Of a DNA stretch of 48,555 bases, positions 35,130-43,671 are shown one piece after another. Below the pieces are notes generated by a model. It saw only the letters and a list, made by a program, of their open reading frames with translations, did no database searches and was not told where the DNA came from. The stretch covers positions 1 through 48,555 of the forward strand of contig JAPLJV010000006.1 of assembly GCA_026388415.1 (NCBI GenBank), given 5' to 3'. Each line of letters starts with the position of its first letter. Position 1 is the first letter of the stretch. The DNA comes from Deltaproteobacteria bacterium. GTDB taxonomy: Bacteria > Desulfobacterota > Syntrophia > Syntrophales > JACQWR01. The position numbers and the translations under genes were made by a program.

Positions 35130-35738
35130 ATGGCGATTGTATATGTAATGCTCACGGGAATGCTGGTGCTGTTCGGCGCTGCGGTCATGAGCCTCGAGAT
35201 CCTCGCCTCCAATCTCATGTCGCCCTATTTCGGCGGCTCCATTTATATCTGGGGCAGCATCATCAGCTCCTTCATGCTCCATTTCTCCGCCGGATATGTG
35301 TTGGGCGGCTATCTCTGCAAGCGGACGGAAAGGGTATATCCTCTTGCCTTCCTCCTTGTGGTCGCATCGGTGTGGGTAATGTTCATCCCGCAAATACATC
35401 CGCCGGCCGGTGAATTTGTATCGAGCCGGATTGAGGATGTGCGCTACGGCTCGCTCGTGGCGATGAACATCATCTTCTTTCTGCCCGTTACCATTATGGC
35501 GATGGTCTCTCCCTACATCATCGGGATCCTGTCTTTGCACCAAAAGACATCCGGCCTGAGCGCCGGCCTGGTGCTCTTTATTTCGACGGTGGGGTCTTTT
35601 CTGGGAACCAACGCCACCGCGTTTTATCTCATCAATCTTTTTCCCGTCTCCGTAATCGTGCGCGGCATAGGCGCCGCCTGCCTGATTTTTTCTTGTCTGA
35701 CGCTGTTTCTGGGGCTCGATAGGCGGCTGCGATTCTGA
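35130..35738 (+). CDS. Membrane protein like the N-terminal domain of fused spermidine synthases
   Basis: A 202-residue protein with six hydrophobic segments. GAAVMSLEILASNLMSPYFG and YIWGSIISSFMLHFSAGY are signatures of the membrane domain found upstream of the catalytic domain in fused MFS/spermidine synthases. ATG 35130 is chosen with GGAGG six bases upstream (earlier in-frame starts lie at 35079 and 35109). Here it is a separate gene placed after the enzyme, so order is reversed from the fused proteins. It probably holds the enzyme at the membrane. Confidence 0.75.
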   Translation: MAIVYVMLTGMLVLFGAAVMSLEILASNLMSPYFGGSIYIWGSIISSFMLHFSAGYVLGGYLCKRTERVYPLAFLLVVASVWVMFIPQIHPPAGEFVSSRIEDVRYGSLVAMNIIFFLPVTIMAMVSPYIIGILSLHQKTSGLSAGLVLFISTVGSFLGTNATAFYLINLFPVSVIVRGIGAACLIFSCLTLFLGLDRRLRF

Positions 35739-35925
35739 TCAATTTTATCTGCCAATATCTTATTGACAACGAATTCTCTACTGCTGATACTTCGCCATCA
35801 TAAAGGCAAGTCAGTAATTAAATGATCTTTTCCGAAAACAAGTCACTGGATATTTTAAATTATCCGCCCCGGCTTTACCGACGGCAGCTTCCTTATATCA
35901 AATATCCAGTTAATCCAAGAACATC

Positions 35926-35953
35926 TTGACTCCTGTTACTAAAATAATATAAG
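35926..35953 (+). promoter_or_regulatory. Promoter of tRNA-Leu
   Basis: TTGACT (35926-35931), a 16-base spacer and TATAAG (35948-35953) lie 18 bases upstream of the tRNA gene. The DNA around it is AT-rich. The spacer 35739-35925 contains no recognisable gene. Confidence 0.5.
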
Positions 35954-35971
35954 CTCACTCCAAGTCATAAA

Positions 35972-36059
35972 GCCTGGGTGGCGGAATTGGTAGACGCAAG
36001 GGACTTAAAATCCCTCGGCGCTTGTCGCTGTGTCGGTTCGACCCCGACCCTAGGCACCA
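35972..36059 (+). tRNA. tRNA-Leu (anticodon TAA)
   Basis: Eighty-eight bases fold as a class II tRNA with encoded CCA. The acceptor stem is GCCTGGG / CCTAGGC, the anticodon loop is CTTAAAA (anticodon TAA), the long variable arm lies between CGGCGCTTGTCGCTG and the T arm is GTCGGTTCGACCCCGAC. All stems pair. It lies just outside the mobile element and is intact, so it is not the element's target. Confidence 0.95.
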
Positions 36060-36090
36060 GTTGATAATCCAAGGTAGTCCAAAGAAGAAC

Positions 36091-36120
36091 AAAACCCGTT
36101 AGAAATAGCGGGTTTTTTCT
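36091..36120 (+). terminator. Rho-independent terminator after tRNA-Leu
   Basis: AAAACCCG (36091-36098) pairs with CGGGTTTT (36109-36116) around a 10-base loop and runs on into further T residues (TTTTTT at 36113-36118). Eight pairs plus T tract make a convincing terminator 31 bases after the tRNA. Confidence 0.85.
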
Positions 36121-36276
36121 TGCTATTCATCCAACGACGTGTTGTAGAGCATCCAGTGCGCCGCCGAAATTTACAAGGAAAGATTTTAATAAAAAAAGAA
36201 AACGGGACTGGAGCGGGACAAACTGAAAAGGCAAACAAAAGGGGCTACGGTATTTCTCCGAACCCCTTAATTTTAC

Positions 36277-36321
<45 letters not shown>

Positions 36322-36349
36322 TTCATTATTTGACGTTTTTCACCCTTCA

Positions 36350-36427
36350 TCAAGACATTGCATTTCTATTCAAATCTGCTTGACATTCCTATAATATTAG
36401 CCTATATTCCTATTCAAGACATTGCAT
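36350..36427. repeat. Direct repeats flanking the integrase promoter
   Basis: TCAAGACATTGCAT occurs at 36350-36363 and again at 36414-36427, bracketing the promoter. The first copy runs on into GCATTTCTATTCA (36360-36372), which recurs at 38478-38490 upstream of the AlpA-like gene. These are good candidates for regulator or excisionase binding sites. Confidence 0.6.
36380..36408 (+). promoter_or_regulatory. Integrase promoter
   Basis: TTGACA (36380-36385), a 17-base spacer and TATATT (36403-36408) give a strong match to the sigma70 consensus, about 95 bases upstream of the integrase start. It is bracketed by the 14-base direct repeats, so the promoter may be repressed or activated by an element regulator. 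Confidence 0.65.
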
Positions 36428-36502
36428 CATATTTCACCCTTTTTAATGCTCTTTTTGTACCCCGATTTGTACCCCGTTTTTCGGCTAAAGGAGGCATAAA
36501 TT

Positions 36503-37768
36503 ATGGCACTTACCGATTTGCAGGTCAGAAAAATAACCCCTAAAAGTGAACGTTTTGAACTATTGGACGCAAACGGATTATACATCCGGGTAATGCCGAC
36601 GGGGGCAAAAACCTGGATGTTTCGCTACAACTTCCACGGCGCTCCACGGCGGCTCACGCTGGGGAGGTATCCCGCTGTTACTTTGGCAGAGGCAAGAGAA
36701 AAGCACGCGCACGCTACTCAGGATATTCAGAAAGGTATTGATCCTGGGGCAGTAGCAAAGGAAGAGAAATCAAAGCTAAAGGCAGTTCCCACCATCGAAG
36801 AGGCATTGAAAGAATTTTGGGAAAGGGAGCTGAGCAAAAAGAAATCGGGCATAGAGACCCGGCGGATTCTTGAAAAGGACGTCGCAGCGGCCTGGGGGAA
36901 GCGACGCGTTACAGAAATCAAGCGTCGGCATATAGTTTTGCTACTTGATGAAATCGAACAACGGGCACCGATTATGCGAAACCGCGTTCACGGCTCATTA
37001 ACGCGTTTTTTCAATTTCTCTGCCGAGCGTGGTATCATTGATGATTCACCCTGCACCAGAATCCGTAAAGTTTCAGAAAAGGGCCGTAACCGCGTATTGG
37101 ATGACAATGAAATTAAACTCTTGTGGAAGGCGCTTGACCTTGGAAATAAGGCCGTCGATTTGTACGCCGTCAGTAAGTTGGCCTTAAAAATGATCCTGTT
37201 GACCGGCCAGAGACCCGGCGAAGTTTGCGGCATGGCTTGGAATGAAATCAATGGTGATAATTGGGATATACCAGCAGAACGCATGAAGGGGGGAGAACCG
37301 CACAGAGTACCCCTAACAGGCATGGCAAAAGAGACTATTGAACAGGCGCGGCCATTTAGCAATAATAGTAAGTATGTTTTCACATCGCCAAGAAGCCCGC
37401 TCTATGGCTTCAAAAAGCCCCTGAAAGCAAAACCAAAGGATGATGATTCATCCATGACCTCACATGCCCTCTCAAGGGCAATGGTGCGCCATTGGAAAGA
37501 TATGGGATTCGAAACAGATGAACGATTCACACCCCATGATTTGCGCAGGACAGTAAGGACACGTTTGGCTGAAATCGGTATAACGGATATTGTCGCGGAG
37601 CGCGTCCTGGGGCATAAACTCCAAGGCGTCCTGGGAATATATAACCGGCACAGCTACGACGTAGAGAAGCGCCATGCCCTGAGCCTATGGGAAAAGCGGT
37701 TAAGCTTAATCCTGGGGCTTTCTGAACCGATATCAAATGTTATTCCCTTAGAGGTGCACCATGGATAA
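36503..37768 (+). CDS. P4-type tyrosine integrase
   Basis: A 421-residue site-specific recombinase. The DUF4102 N-terminal domain is visible (ALTDLQVRKITPKSERFELL, YIRVMPTGAKTWMFRY), then a SAM-like core-binding domain and a catalytic domain. Arg in LLTGQRPGEV, HDLRR, His in LGHK and the nucleophile Tyr in GIYNRHSY are all present, so it should be active. AAAGGAGG precedes ATG 36503. It reads away from the tRNA-Pro fragment, as expected for integrase genes at the edge of an element, and overlaps the next gene by eight bases. Confidence 0.95.
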   Translation: MALTDLQVRKITPKSERFELLDANGLYIRVMPTGAKTWMFRYNFHGAPRRLTLGRYPAVTLAEAREKHAHATQDIQKGIDPGAVAKEEKSKLKAVPTIEEALKEFWERELSKKKSGIETRRILEKDVAAAWGKRRVTEIKRRHIVLLLDEIEQRAPIMRNRVHGSLTRFFNFSAERGIIDDSPCTRIRKVSEKGRNRVLDDNEIKLLWKALDLGNKAVDLYAVSKLALKMILLTGQRPGEVCGMAWNEINGDNWDIPAERMKGGEPHRVPLTGMAKETIEQARPFSNNSKYVFTSPRSPLYGFKKPLKAKPKDDDSSMTSHALSRAMVRHWKDMGFETDERFTPHDLRRTVRTRLAEIGITDIVAERVLGHKLQGVLGIYNRHSYDVEKRHALSLWEKRLSLILGLSEPISNVIPLEVHHG

Positions 37769-38441
37769 AGATATTAAGGAAGAGGTAGAAAAAAAGTTTT
37801 ACACGGAGACAGAAGTTAAAGAAATGCAGGAAAAGCTATTAGAAATTCCCGGTTATTATGATTGTTACCCTTTCACACATCAACAGGCATACGATATTAA
37901 AGATATCTTGATGCTAAATAATTTCAAAGAAGAACAGGTTAAACGTTTTATCGTTGAACTTCGAGATTGTTGTGAGGGAGCAGCCTGCTTACTCGATCAA
38001 CCTGATTACAAGAGTTACAAGAATGATAGGAAATCAATGGTAGCGCTTTTGGAAAAGAGCTATGCCCTGCTAGGTGAGATAAATACGGGCCGATTAATTC
38101 GCCAACTTTCCAGCTTTTCAGCATTTGACGAGTATAATCCAGAATACGGAGAATGCCAGGAATTAGCTGTTACCGCAGGGAATCTCTTGAGTATTTTGAT
38201 ACGAAAAATAAAGCGTCTCGATGATTCAATGGGGCAGCGTTTTAAGGGAAGGCCGAACGCTGATAGTAAAGGTATCGTAGCGGAAATGGCAAAGATATGG
38301 GAAAGATGTTTTAATAAAAAACCTACAACCTATGTTGACGGTCTTTTTATGCGTGTGGTTAAAATAGCGCTTGAAGGATTGAATCTTTCATACGAATATC
38401 CAGAAAGAAAACTTCGTGCCGCCTTAAAAAAAAATAGATGA
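37761..38441 (+). CDS. Hypothetical protein, co-transcribed with integrase
   Basis: A 226-residue charged, helical protein beginning MDKDIKEEVEKKFYTETEVK. No motif lets me assign a family. It overlaps the integrase stop by eight bases (ATG at 37761, stop at 37766-37768), so it is translated from the same message. The composition (AT-rich, Lys/Glu-rich) resembles the element's cargo. It may be an accessory recombination or regulatory protein. Confidence 0.7.
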   Translation: MDKDIKEEVEKKFYTETEVKEMQEKLLEIPGYYDCYPFTHQQAYDIKDILMLNNFKEEQVKRFIVELRDCCEGAACLLDQPDYKSYKNDRKSMVALLEKSYALLGEINTGRLIRQLSSFSAFDEYNPEYGECQELAVTAGNLLSILIRKIKRLDDSMGQRFKGRPNADSKGIVAEMAKIWERCFNKKPTTYVDGLFMRVVKIALEGLNLSYEYPERKLRAALKKNR

Positions 38442-38477
38442 CGAAAAAGGAATAATTATTTCCCTTTCGTAACTTAC

Positions 38478-38490
38478 GCATTTCTATTCA
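38478..38490. repeat. Copy of the integrase-region motif upstream of the AlpA-like gene
   Basis: GCATTTCTATTCA is identical to 36360-36372 next to the integrase promoter. It lies about 60 bases upstream of the AlpA-like start, where that protein could bind both copies. Confidence 0.5.
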
Positions 38491-38550
38491 TTGCATTATA
38501 TTGCCTATCAAGGAAACTTGACGGGCATTTTTTTTGAGAGGTGAAGAGGA

Positions 38551-38763
38551 ATGGAAACGCGAATAATAAGAAAACCGGAGCTTTTCAGTAAACTCAGCCT
38601 GAGTGACGCCACTATATGGCGGATGGAAAAGGCAGATAAATTCCCTCGACGGATCAACCTGGGTGGAAACTCTGTCGGATGGTTCGTCAATGAGGTTGAC
38701 GAATGGCTGGCAAAGAAAGCCGCTGACAGAACAGGAAGCCGGGTGCTGGGTATTGGAGGGTAA
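38551..38763 (+). CDS. AlpA-like DNA-binding regulator
   Basis: A 70-residue protein. The MerR-like helix-turn-helix of AlpA-type phage and satellite regulators is visible: LFSKLSLSDATIWRMEKADKFPRRI, then GWFVNEVDEWLAKK. AlpA proteins switch on integrase or act as excisionases in P4-like elements. GAGAGGTGAAGAGGA lies just upstream. It starts the replication-module operon, with the next gene five bases after its stop. Confidence 0.85.
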   Translation: METRIIRKPELFSKLSLSDATIWRMEKADKFPRRINLGGNSVGWFVNEVDEWLAKKAADRTGSRVLGIGG

Positions 38764-38767
38764 GCCG

Positions 38768-39172
38768 ATGCCCTCCCCTGTCCTTGACCGCTACGCCGAA
38801 ACTCTCCGAAACCTCCCTCCTCCAGGGGTTGGTGCAAATTGTCATGGCCGGATAATGGCAGCGGCAAACTATGGCGTCATGGCCGGACTTCCCCCAGAAC
38901 GGATACACGACGACTTACTGCACGCGATCCCCCCAGGAAAGCGGCGGCTACCAAGTAACGAAATTCCTGATGCAATCAAGCGAGCTTTATCAGATTTCAA
39001 CGGCGGAAGCTTCATCCCACGACCACGATCAAAGCCCATTGTCCAGGACGGCAAGAAGGCGCTCCAGGGGATCATCGACCAGGGGGAATTTGGCGATGAG
39101 GCCGATTTGTGGGAAAGTTCACCCATTCGCATTGACTGGCTACCGGCTGAGGATGTTCACCATGCTTTTTGA
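38768..39172 (+). CDS. Small PriCT-like protein of the replication module
   Basis: A 134-residue protein. A helical pattern GRIMAAANYGVMAGLPPERI followed by HDDLLHAIPPGKRRLPSNEI and DAIKRALSDF resembles the PriCT domains that accompany primase-polymerases in satellites. The gene overlaps the AEP start by 11 bases, suggesting that primase and accessory domain are encoded by adjacent, coupled genes here. I am unsure of the exact role. Confidence 0.55.
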   Translation: MPSPVLDRYAETLRNLPPPGVGANCHGRIMAAANYGVMAGLPPERIHDDLLHAIPPGKRRLPSNEIPDAIKRALSDFNGGSFIPRPRSKPIVQDGKKALQGIIDQGEFGDEADLWESSPIRIDWLPAEDVHHAF

Positions 39173-39719
39173 GAATGATGATTTGATTTTCATAGGGGAG
39201 CGCCACGAACCGGGAATCATGGGTGTAAATATCCGACCCGCTAAGGAATGGCGAGAGCTTTCCATGTCCGGCGCGAAGTTGGGGCCACAATTCTGCATTA
39301 ATCCTCTCAATGGCATGCCTTCACCAAAAAAGAGCGGTGACGGCACTACTTTGAGAGGCGATGCCAACGTCAAGACTTACAGGTACTGTCTTATTGAGTT
39401 TGACGGACTTGACCGGGAATCACAGATTAAATTTTATTCAGCAGTCAAGCTGCCCATTCGGGCGCTCATTGATTCGGGCAACAAGTCAATTCATGCCCTC
39501 GTTGACGTGCAGGTACTGGCCAAGGTTGAGACTTTGGAGCAATGGACTACTGAGATCAAGCAGAACCTTTATGAACGGCTGTTGATACCTCTGGGAGTAG
39601 ACGGCCAATGTAGTAACCCTTCAAGGCTATCACGCCTTCCAGGGCATTACAGAACAGAAAAACAGGCATGGCAGCGACTATTGTGGCTGTCGAAGGACGG
39701 ACAATATGCCATTGAGTGA
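39162..39719 (+). CDS. Archaeo-eukaryotic-type primase (AEP) domain protein
   Basis: A 185-residue replication primase. IEFDGLD provides the acidic motif I; ALIDSGNKSIHALVDV is the SGxKSxH motif II; and CSNPSRLSRLPGHYR is the third conserved block of small plasmid/satellite primases. ATG 39162 has GAGG nine bases upstream; ATG 39153 is a close alternative. It overlaps the helicase gene by 14 bases. It would prime copying of the mobile element. Confidence 0.7.
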   Translation: MLFENDDLIFIGERHEPGIMGVNIRPAKEWRELSMSGAKLGPQFCINPLNGMPSPKKSGDGTTLRGDANVKTYRYCLIEFDGLDRESQIKFYSAVKLPIRALIDSGNKSIHALVDVQVLAKVETLEQWTTEIKQNLYERLLIPLGVDGQCSNPSRLSRLPGHYRTEKQAWQRLLWLSKDGQYAIE

Positions 39720-40791
39720 ATTTGCTGGGCAGGCCATGGGATTGGTAAATGCTTCCAACTGGCTTGAATCCGAACCCGACGAACCGGATCAGATCATTGA
39801 GGGCATATTGGACGTAAAGGATAAATTAGCCCTCATAGGATCGTCAAAAATGAGAAAAACCTTCCTCCTGCTCCAGATGCTGCTATGTCTGGCAACCGGA
39901 AAGGTGTTTTTAAACTGGAATATTCCAATGCCACGCCGGGTTGTTCATATTCAATATGAAATCCAGTCGAACCACTACCATCGCAGACTAAAGAGGATGT
40001 GTATAGCTCTTGGAATCACTGCTGCTGATTTGGGCGACCGCTTCCACATCCTTAATGCCCGTGGACTGAATCTGTCCGGCATAGAAGGAATAGAAAAAAT
40101 ATCCCAGATCGTAAAGCCATACAATCCAGAAATCATATCGTTTGACCCGCTCTACAAAGTCGCTACAGGCTCAGAGAACGCTGCTGAGGATGGGAAAATC
40201 ATCCTCAATGCCTTCGACGGCTTGACAGAGCAGACCGGCGCTGCTGTCGCCTATGTCCACCACGACGCTAAAGGTTTTAGCGGTGATAGAGACATCCGGG
40301 ACAGGGGCGCTGGATCAAATGTAATTGGCCGGGACTATGACGCCTGCATCACTATGACCCCGCACGTCTCAGAGACGGACGCGGCAGTTATAGAGGTTAT
40401 GTTGCGGAATTACCGCCCACAAGAACCATTTACCGCCCTATGGTCTGAGGATGAAGACACCGGGGGCTATAGATTCGACATGAGGGAAGAAATAACACCG
40501 ACGAAAAAGACCTCTTCAAACGGCAAGACCAAGGATTTACCGGCGCTGGACACATACCTACCTGCTGCCCTTGACCTCGTGAAGGATGCGCCCATGCCGA
40601 TAGGTCTATTCATGGATACTCTGAGAACTAAAACGGGCCTCACCCATTCCAGATCAGCAATATTCAAAAATTGGGCGATCAGCGGAGGCCATCCCGTGCT
40701 TGATACCATTGAGACAAAACGGAGCCGGGGAAAGCATGAAAAATTGATCGGACGAACTGAGGATATTCTCCGGCTGAGAGGTTTAGAATGA
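39706..40791 (+). CDS. RepA-like RecA-fold helicase/ATPase
   Basis: A 361-residue AAA/RecA-fold ATPase like the RepA helicase of broad-host plasmids. The P-loop is ALIGSSKMRKTFLLLQ, an unusual version in which RK replaces the GK step. Walker B is IISFDPLYK, and a sensor-like YVHHDAK follows, then a C-terminal helix-turn-helix-like part (TRSAIFKNW type). It would unwind DNA at the element's origin, working with the primase encoded just before it. Confidence 0.75.
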   Translation: MPLSEFAGQAMGLVNASNWLESEPDEPDQIIEGILDVKDKLALIGSSKMRKTFLLLQMLLCLATGKVFLNWNIPMPRRVVHIQYEIQSNHYHRRLKRMCIALGITAADLGDRFHILNARGLNLSGIEGIEKISQIVKPYNPEIISFDPLYKVATGSENAAEDGKIILNAFDGLTEQTGAAVAYVHHDAKGFSGDRDIRDRGAGSNVIGRDYDACITMTPHVSETDAAVIEVMLRNYRPQEPFTALWSEDEDTGGYRFDMREEITPTKKTSSNGKTKDLPALDTYLPAALDLVKDAPMPIGLFMDTLRTKTGLTHSRSAIFKNWAISGGHPVLDTIETKRSRGKHEKLIGRTEDILRLRGLE

Positions 40792-40843
40792 ATAGAAACA
40801 ATAGAAATTATGAAAGCAATCATGTTTTTTCTATCATCCCTTA

Positions 40844-40892
40844 CTTTAGAAAACACAACACGCTTATTATAGCGTGTGTGTTTGTTCTAAAG
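40844..40892. repeat. Large hairpin after the replication genes (candidate origin or terminator)
   Basis: CTTTAGAAAACACAACACGCT (40844-40864, 21 bases) pairs with AGCGTGTGTGTTTGTTCTAAAG (40871-40892) around the loop TATTAT, with one bulge and a mismatch. It starts 53 bases after the helicase stop. There is no T tract after it, so a terminator is less likely than a single-strand initiation or origin structure. Confidence 0.6.
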
Positions 40893-41490
40893 TGGATACC
40901 GGGGAGGTAATTCTCTGGGCCACTATATTTAAGAACCCGGATGGTGAGAGGAGATTTATAAAGGTACTCAAAATTTTCTACGGGAGGGGGCATCTTCATC
41001 TATAGGGCTTTCATTTTGATGAACCGAATTGGCTATTACACACGCAAAGCCGCAATATTAAGACAGGGGGTCAAATGGTCAAACCGCACTCACAGATGGT
41101 CGTATATCTTCAGCACGAGGGGATAGGGGGCATCGACATCTTGACAGCTCCCTGCTTTTTTAAACCCCATGGCTTCGCATTGGCAGAATTTTTCCCCCGT
41201 TTGAATATTATTGTTCAATAACCAAACAGGAATAAATAAAGATACGTTTAAACTATAGATAGTTAGGTTAATTTCAGCGTTTGAACAAATGTTCAAAGAA
41301 TCAAACATGAAAATCAAAGGGAGGGCATCCCCTAAGACGGGCAAAGAGACGACCGGGAGAAAGAGAATTGTTATTCATACCGCAAATATGCCGTTGCTGT
41401 CTACATCGCCCAAAATCCGGTAGTGACTCATTTTGGTTTTGGAAAATGTTTCGTGGCAGAGAGGCGGCCATGAAGCTACTTGGTATGGCC
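40893..41490. other. AT-rich non-coding region with palindromes
   Basis: I see no gene. TTTGAACA / TGTTCAAA (41280-41297, 2-base centre) is a perfect dyad; TTGAA / TTCAA occurs near 41200; GTTTAAAC at 41246-41253 is a self-complementary octamer. The cluster of palindromes beside the replication genes could be an origin or an operator region for the divergent genes. Confidence 0.45.
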
Positions 41491-42357
41491 TTATTTGTGG
41501 TAATTCAATTCTGTGTTTTGGGAAATGCGGAAGCGACCAGCGGTATACGTGGGCTTGAACTCATAGCAAAACCCTGTTTCGTGAGTTTTGCCGAAAATGT
41601 CCTCGTACACGATACAGCCATAGCAAAGAATGATGGTTTCGATAAAATTATTTGCCGTTATTCCGGGCGGGGCGGCGTAGCTTCTGTGTCTAATGGGGTA
41701 CGGTTCGGGATCGGCACTTTTTATAATGCACCCATCGGGGAGATCAATGGGAAGTTCCTTACTAACGTCTTCTCTGGTGGGGTAATTGATTTGCTTAAAA
41801 CCAATAGTAGAGACTACCTTGCGGAGAATAGCCGGTGTCTTCCCTACATTTTCCACCTCGGCGGTCATGGTGGATTTTTTGAACCCTTCCAGAGTAAAGC
41901 CAAATTCTCCCTTGGGCCATTCTACGGATTTAATAGCCAGGTATGCTTGTTCAATAGCCTGAAGAGTTTCAGCGTTTTTATTGGCAGCTTCAGCGGCCTC
42001 TTTGGTAGCATCGACGGTATTTCTGAGATGTTTGGCTTGAATAGACATGGCTACGCATTGAGCTACGAATATAAGGGCTTGGATGGCAGCTATGAAGACA
42101 AGCCAGCCGGTGAAAGTAGCGATTCGCTCATCGGGAGTTTTTATGCTTGCCTTTGCTTGATTATCCTTGCGGGGGTATTGGCCTATTCCGGTAGTTGGTA
42201 TGGGGTAAACAGGGGGTGGCTTATTGGCGGCCTGTTGATTGGGTGTAGCCTTCTGACCTTTGCGTTGTGCTTCCTGTGGTGGGGTTGGCTCTTGTGAGAA
42301 AGAGTTTACGCTCACAAATGCCGTGAGTATGAGAGTCAGCGTGATTAATTTTTTCAT
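41491..42357 (-). CDS. Secreted or membrane-anchored hypothetical protein
   Basis: A 288-residue protein. It has a signal sequence (MKKLITLTLILTAFVSVNSF), a Pro/Gln-rich segment, one strong membrane helix (FTGWLVFIAAIQALIFVAQC) and a coiled coil (TVDATKEAAEAANKNAETLQ), then a C-terminal domain ending in KPTYTAGRFRIS. This layout (TM plus AAEAANKNA-type helix plus beta domain) is common in small proteins carried by prophages and plasmids. Function is unknown. The 309-codon frame on the other strand is a shadow. Confidence 0.75.
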   Translation of the reverse strand: MKKLITLTLILTAFVSVNSFSQEPTPPQEAQRKGQKATPNQQAANKPPPVYPIPTTGIGQYPRKDNQAKASIKTPDERIATFTGWLVFIAAIQALIFVAQCVAMSIQAKHLRNTVDATKEAAEAANKNAETLQAIEQAYLAIKSVEWPKGEFGFTLEGFKKSTMTAEVENVGKTPAILRKVVSTIGFKQINYPTREDVSKELPIDLPDGCIIKSADPEPYPIRHRSYAAPPGITANNFIETIILCYGCIVYEDIFGKTHETGFCYEFKPTYTAGRFRISQNTELNYHK

Positions 42358-42403
42358 CTACACCCTACAAACAAAGGAGAAGGCTATATGAATATTTCTA
42401 TTC

Positions 42404-42685
42404 CTACTTGCCACCAGGAATTAGGCGTAACATCTTCCGTAGGTCGGAAGGATCGCCGTCATCGGAAAATACAGAGACGATCCGCAGCGCGTCTTGAAGC
42501 CCATCGCCGATTAATCCTTGATATTCGCCAGATGAGATTTGAGATTCAAGGATTTCCTTTGCGCGTTGCAAGGATCTTTGGTCAGTTACGGAAAGTAGCG
42601 CACAGAGAAGAAAATGATGGGCCTGAACTTGAGTAGCAATAACTTTTTGAGTTTCAAATAATTCGCGTCCAAGTTTAGATTCCAC
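42404..42685 (-). CDS. Hypothetical helical protein
   Basis: A 93-residue protein starting with GTG and AAGGAG four bases upstream. The sequence is helical (ELFETQKVIATQVQAHHFLL) and soluble. It precedes the membrane-anchored gene by 46 bases on the same strand, so they are probably co-transcribed. No family is recognised. A plus-strand frame at 42388 with its own ribosome-binding-like GGAGAAGG overlaps it, but its composition is poor. Confidence 0.6.
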   Translation of the reverse strand: MESKLGRELFETQKVIATQVQAHHFLLCALLSVTDQRSLQRAKEILESQISSGEYQGLIGDGLQDALRIVSVFSDDGDPSDLRKMLRLIPGGK

Positions 42686-42828
42686 AATGCTCCTTGCGTA
42701 TAAATAATTACGGTAAAATCAGAAAAATGAAACGGTATGTTTGGCAACGGTGAAAACTGTACGCTTTTTATTGGGGATTTCAAGATAAATTCGTGGTATT
42801 GAAATCCATCTCTCAAAGGGGGTGGATT

Positions 42829-43260
42829 ATGAAAGTTTTCAATACCGTTACTGGCATTACGGGGATTGCGTCGTTTATTTTCTTATTATTTCCTGATTCC
42901 TTGAGTGAGGTTTTGAAATTGGGGACCACCAGATTAATAGTGCTATGCATTTTCATTATTTGCGCAACAACTCTTATTCATTCACTGATAGCGTTTATAA
43001 TCATGCGTGTCAAATCATCAAGTGGGTCAGTAATGGCCAAGAAAACCCCCGTTGAGATAATCAGAAGGCCAGAAGGACATCACTATTTTGTTCAGGATGG
43101 TATATGCCGACACATTCCCGATCCTCCGACGTATGAGTATCTTGGAATGTTTTTGGGGTTTACGTGGCTAGACGCCAGGACAATGCTATTTGATGATATA
43201 AAAAAGAAATATTCAATCGGGGAACCATTACCAAGCATTGAATCATTCTTTCCCAAATAG
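42829..43260 (+). CDS. Hypothetical membrane protein
   Basis: A 143-residue protein with two hydrophobic helices (GIASFIFLLFP and LIVLCIFIICATTLIHSLIA) and a cytoplasmic tail ending in SIESFFPK. ATG 42829 has AAAGGGGG upstream; the track-long frame from 42793 lacks one. No family assigned. Confidence 0.65.
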   Translation: MKVFNTVTGITGIASFIFLLFPDSLSEVLKLGTTRLIVLCIFIICATTLIHSLIAFIIMRVKSSSGSVMAKKTPVEIIRRPEGHHYFVQDGICRHIPDPPTYEYLGMFLGFTWLDARTMLFDDIKKKYSIGEPLPSIESFFPK

Positions 43261-43265
43261 GATTC

Positions 43266-43375
43266 CTACCCGATTAATTTTACAATTTCTTCCAGTGTCC
43301 ACACATGATCCGCAATCCCCGCTTCCATGGCGAGAGTAACCCTCAGCGTCTTGCATGCAGAAAACCGTTGAAATT
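43266..43375 (-). pseudogene. Transposase C-terminal remnant
   Basis: The minus strand reads CKTLRVTLAMEAGIADHVWT then LEEIVKL and stop. The block TLRVTPAMEAGIADHVW is one I associate with the C-terminus of several DDE transposases (IS1-like and relatives), but only this tail is left and the P is replaced by L. Upstream residues on the same frame do not match. The rest of 43376-43671 is without a recognised gene. Confidence 0.4.
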
Positions 43376-43671
43376 GAATCGATCCCATTACGCCTTGCCA
43401 GGTGCATAGCAATATCACCCCTGTGCCGATGAAGAGACGACCGAAAGAAGGAAAATCGATCCTGGGGCAAATATGTTCTTGCAATTCCGGCATTGGATTT
43501 TCCCCTGTGTCCAAAATCATCTTGACGCACAAAATCATTCTCCATATAGTTGGGTCGCAAAAAACATTGCTTTATCAATTCTGTTCAAGCTCATGCTCTT
43601 AAATTTTGGATAAGTGAAACTCGGAAGCAGGAAAAAGAGGGCAAGATTTATTTGCGAAAGGCGGTCAATTA

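Noticed and set aside
35972-36059. tRNA-Leu as the element's integration target
   Set aside because: The gene is complete with its own terminator, and the truncated tRNA fragment next to the integrase is from tRNA-Pro instead.
41368-42297. 309-codon plus-strand frame
   Set aside because: It is the mirror of the minus-strand gene at 41491-42357, which has a signal peptide, a membrane helix and a coiled coil.
42388-42636. 82-codon plus-strand frame with a fair ribosome-binding site
   Set aside because: It is rich in Arg and lacks the profile of a folded protein, and the opposite strand (42404-42685) has better composition and its own ribosome-binding site. Not fully excluded.
43243-43578. Minus-strand frames of 90-111 codons
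   Set aside because: Two overlapping frames compete; only the C-terminal tail of one resembles a transposase, so I report a remnant rather than a gene.
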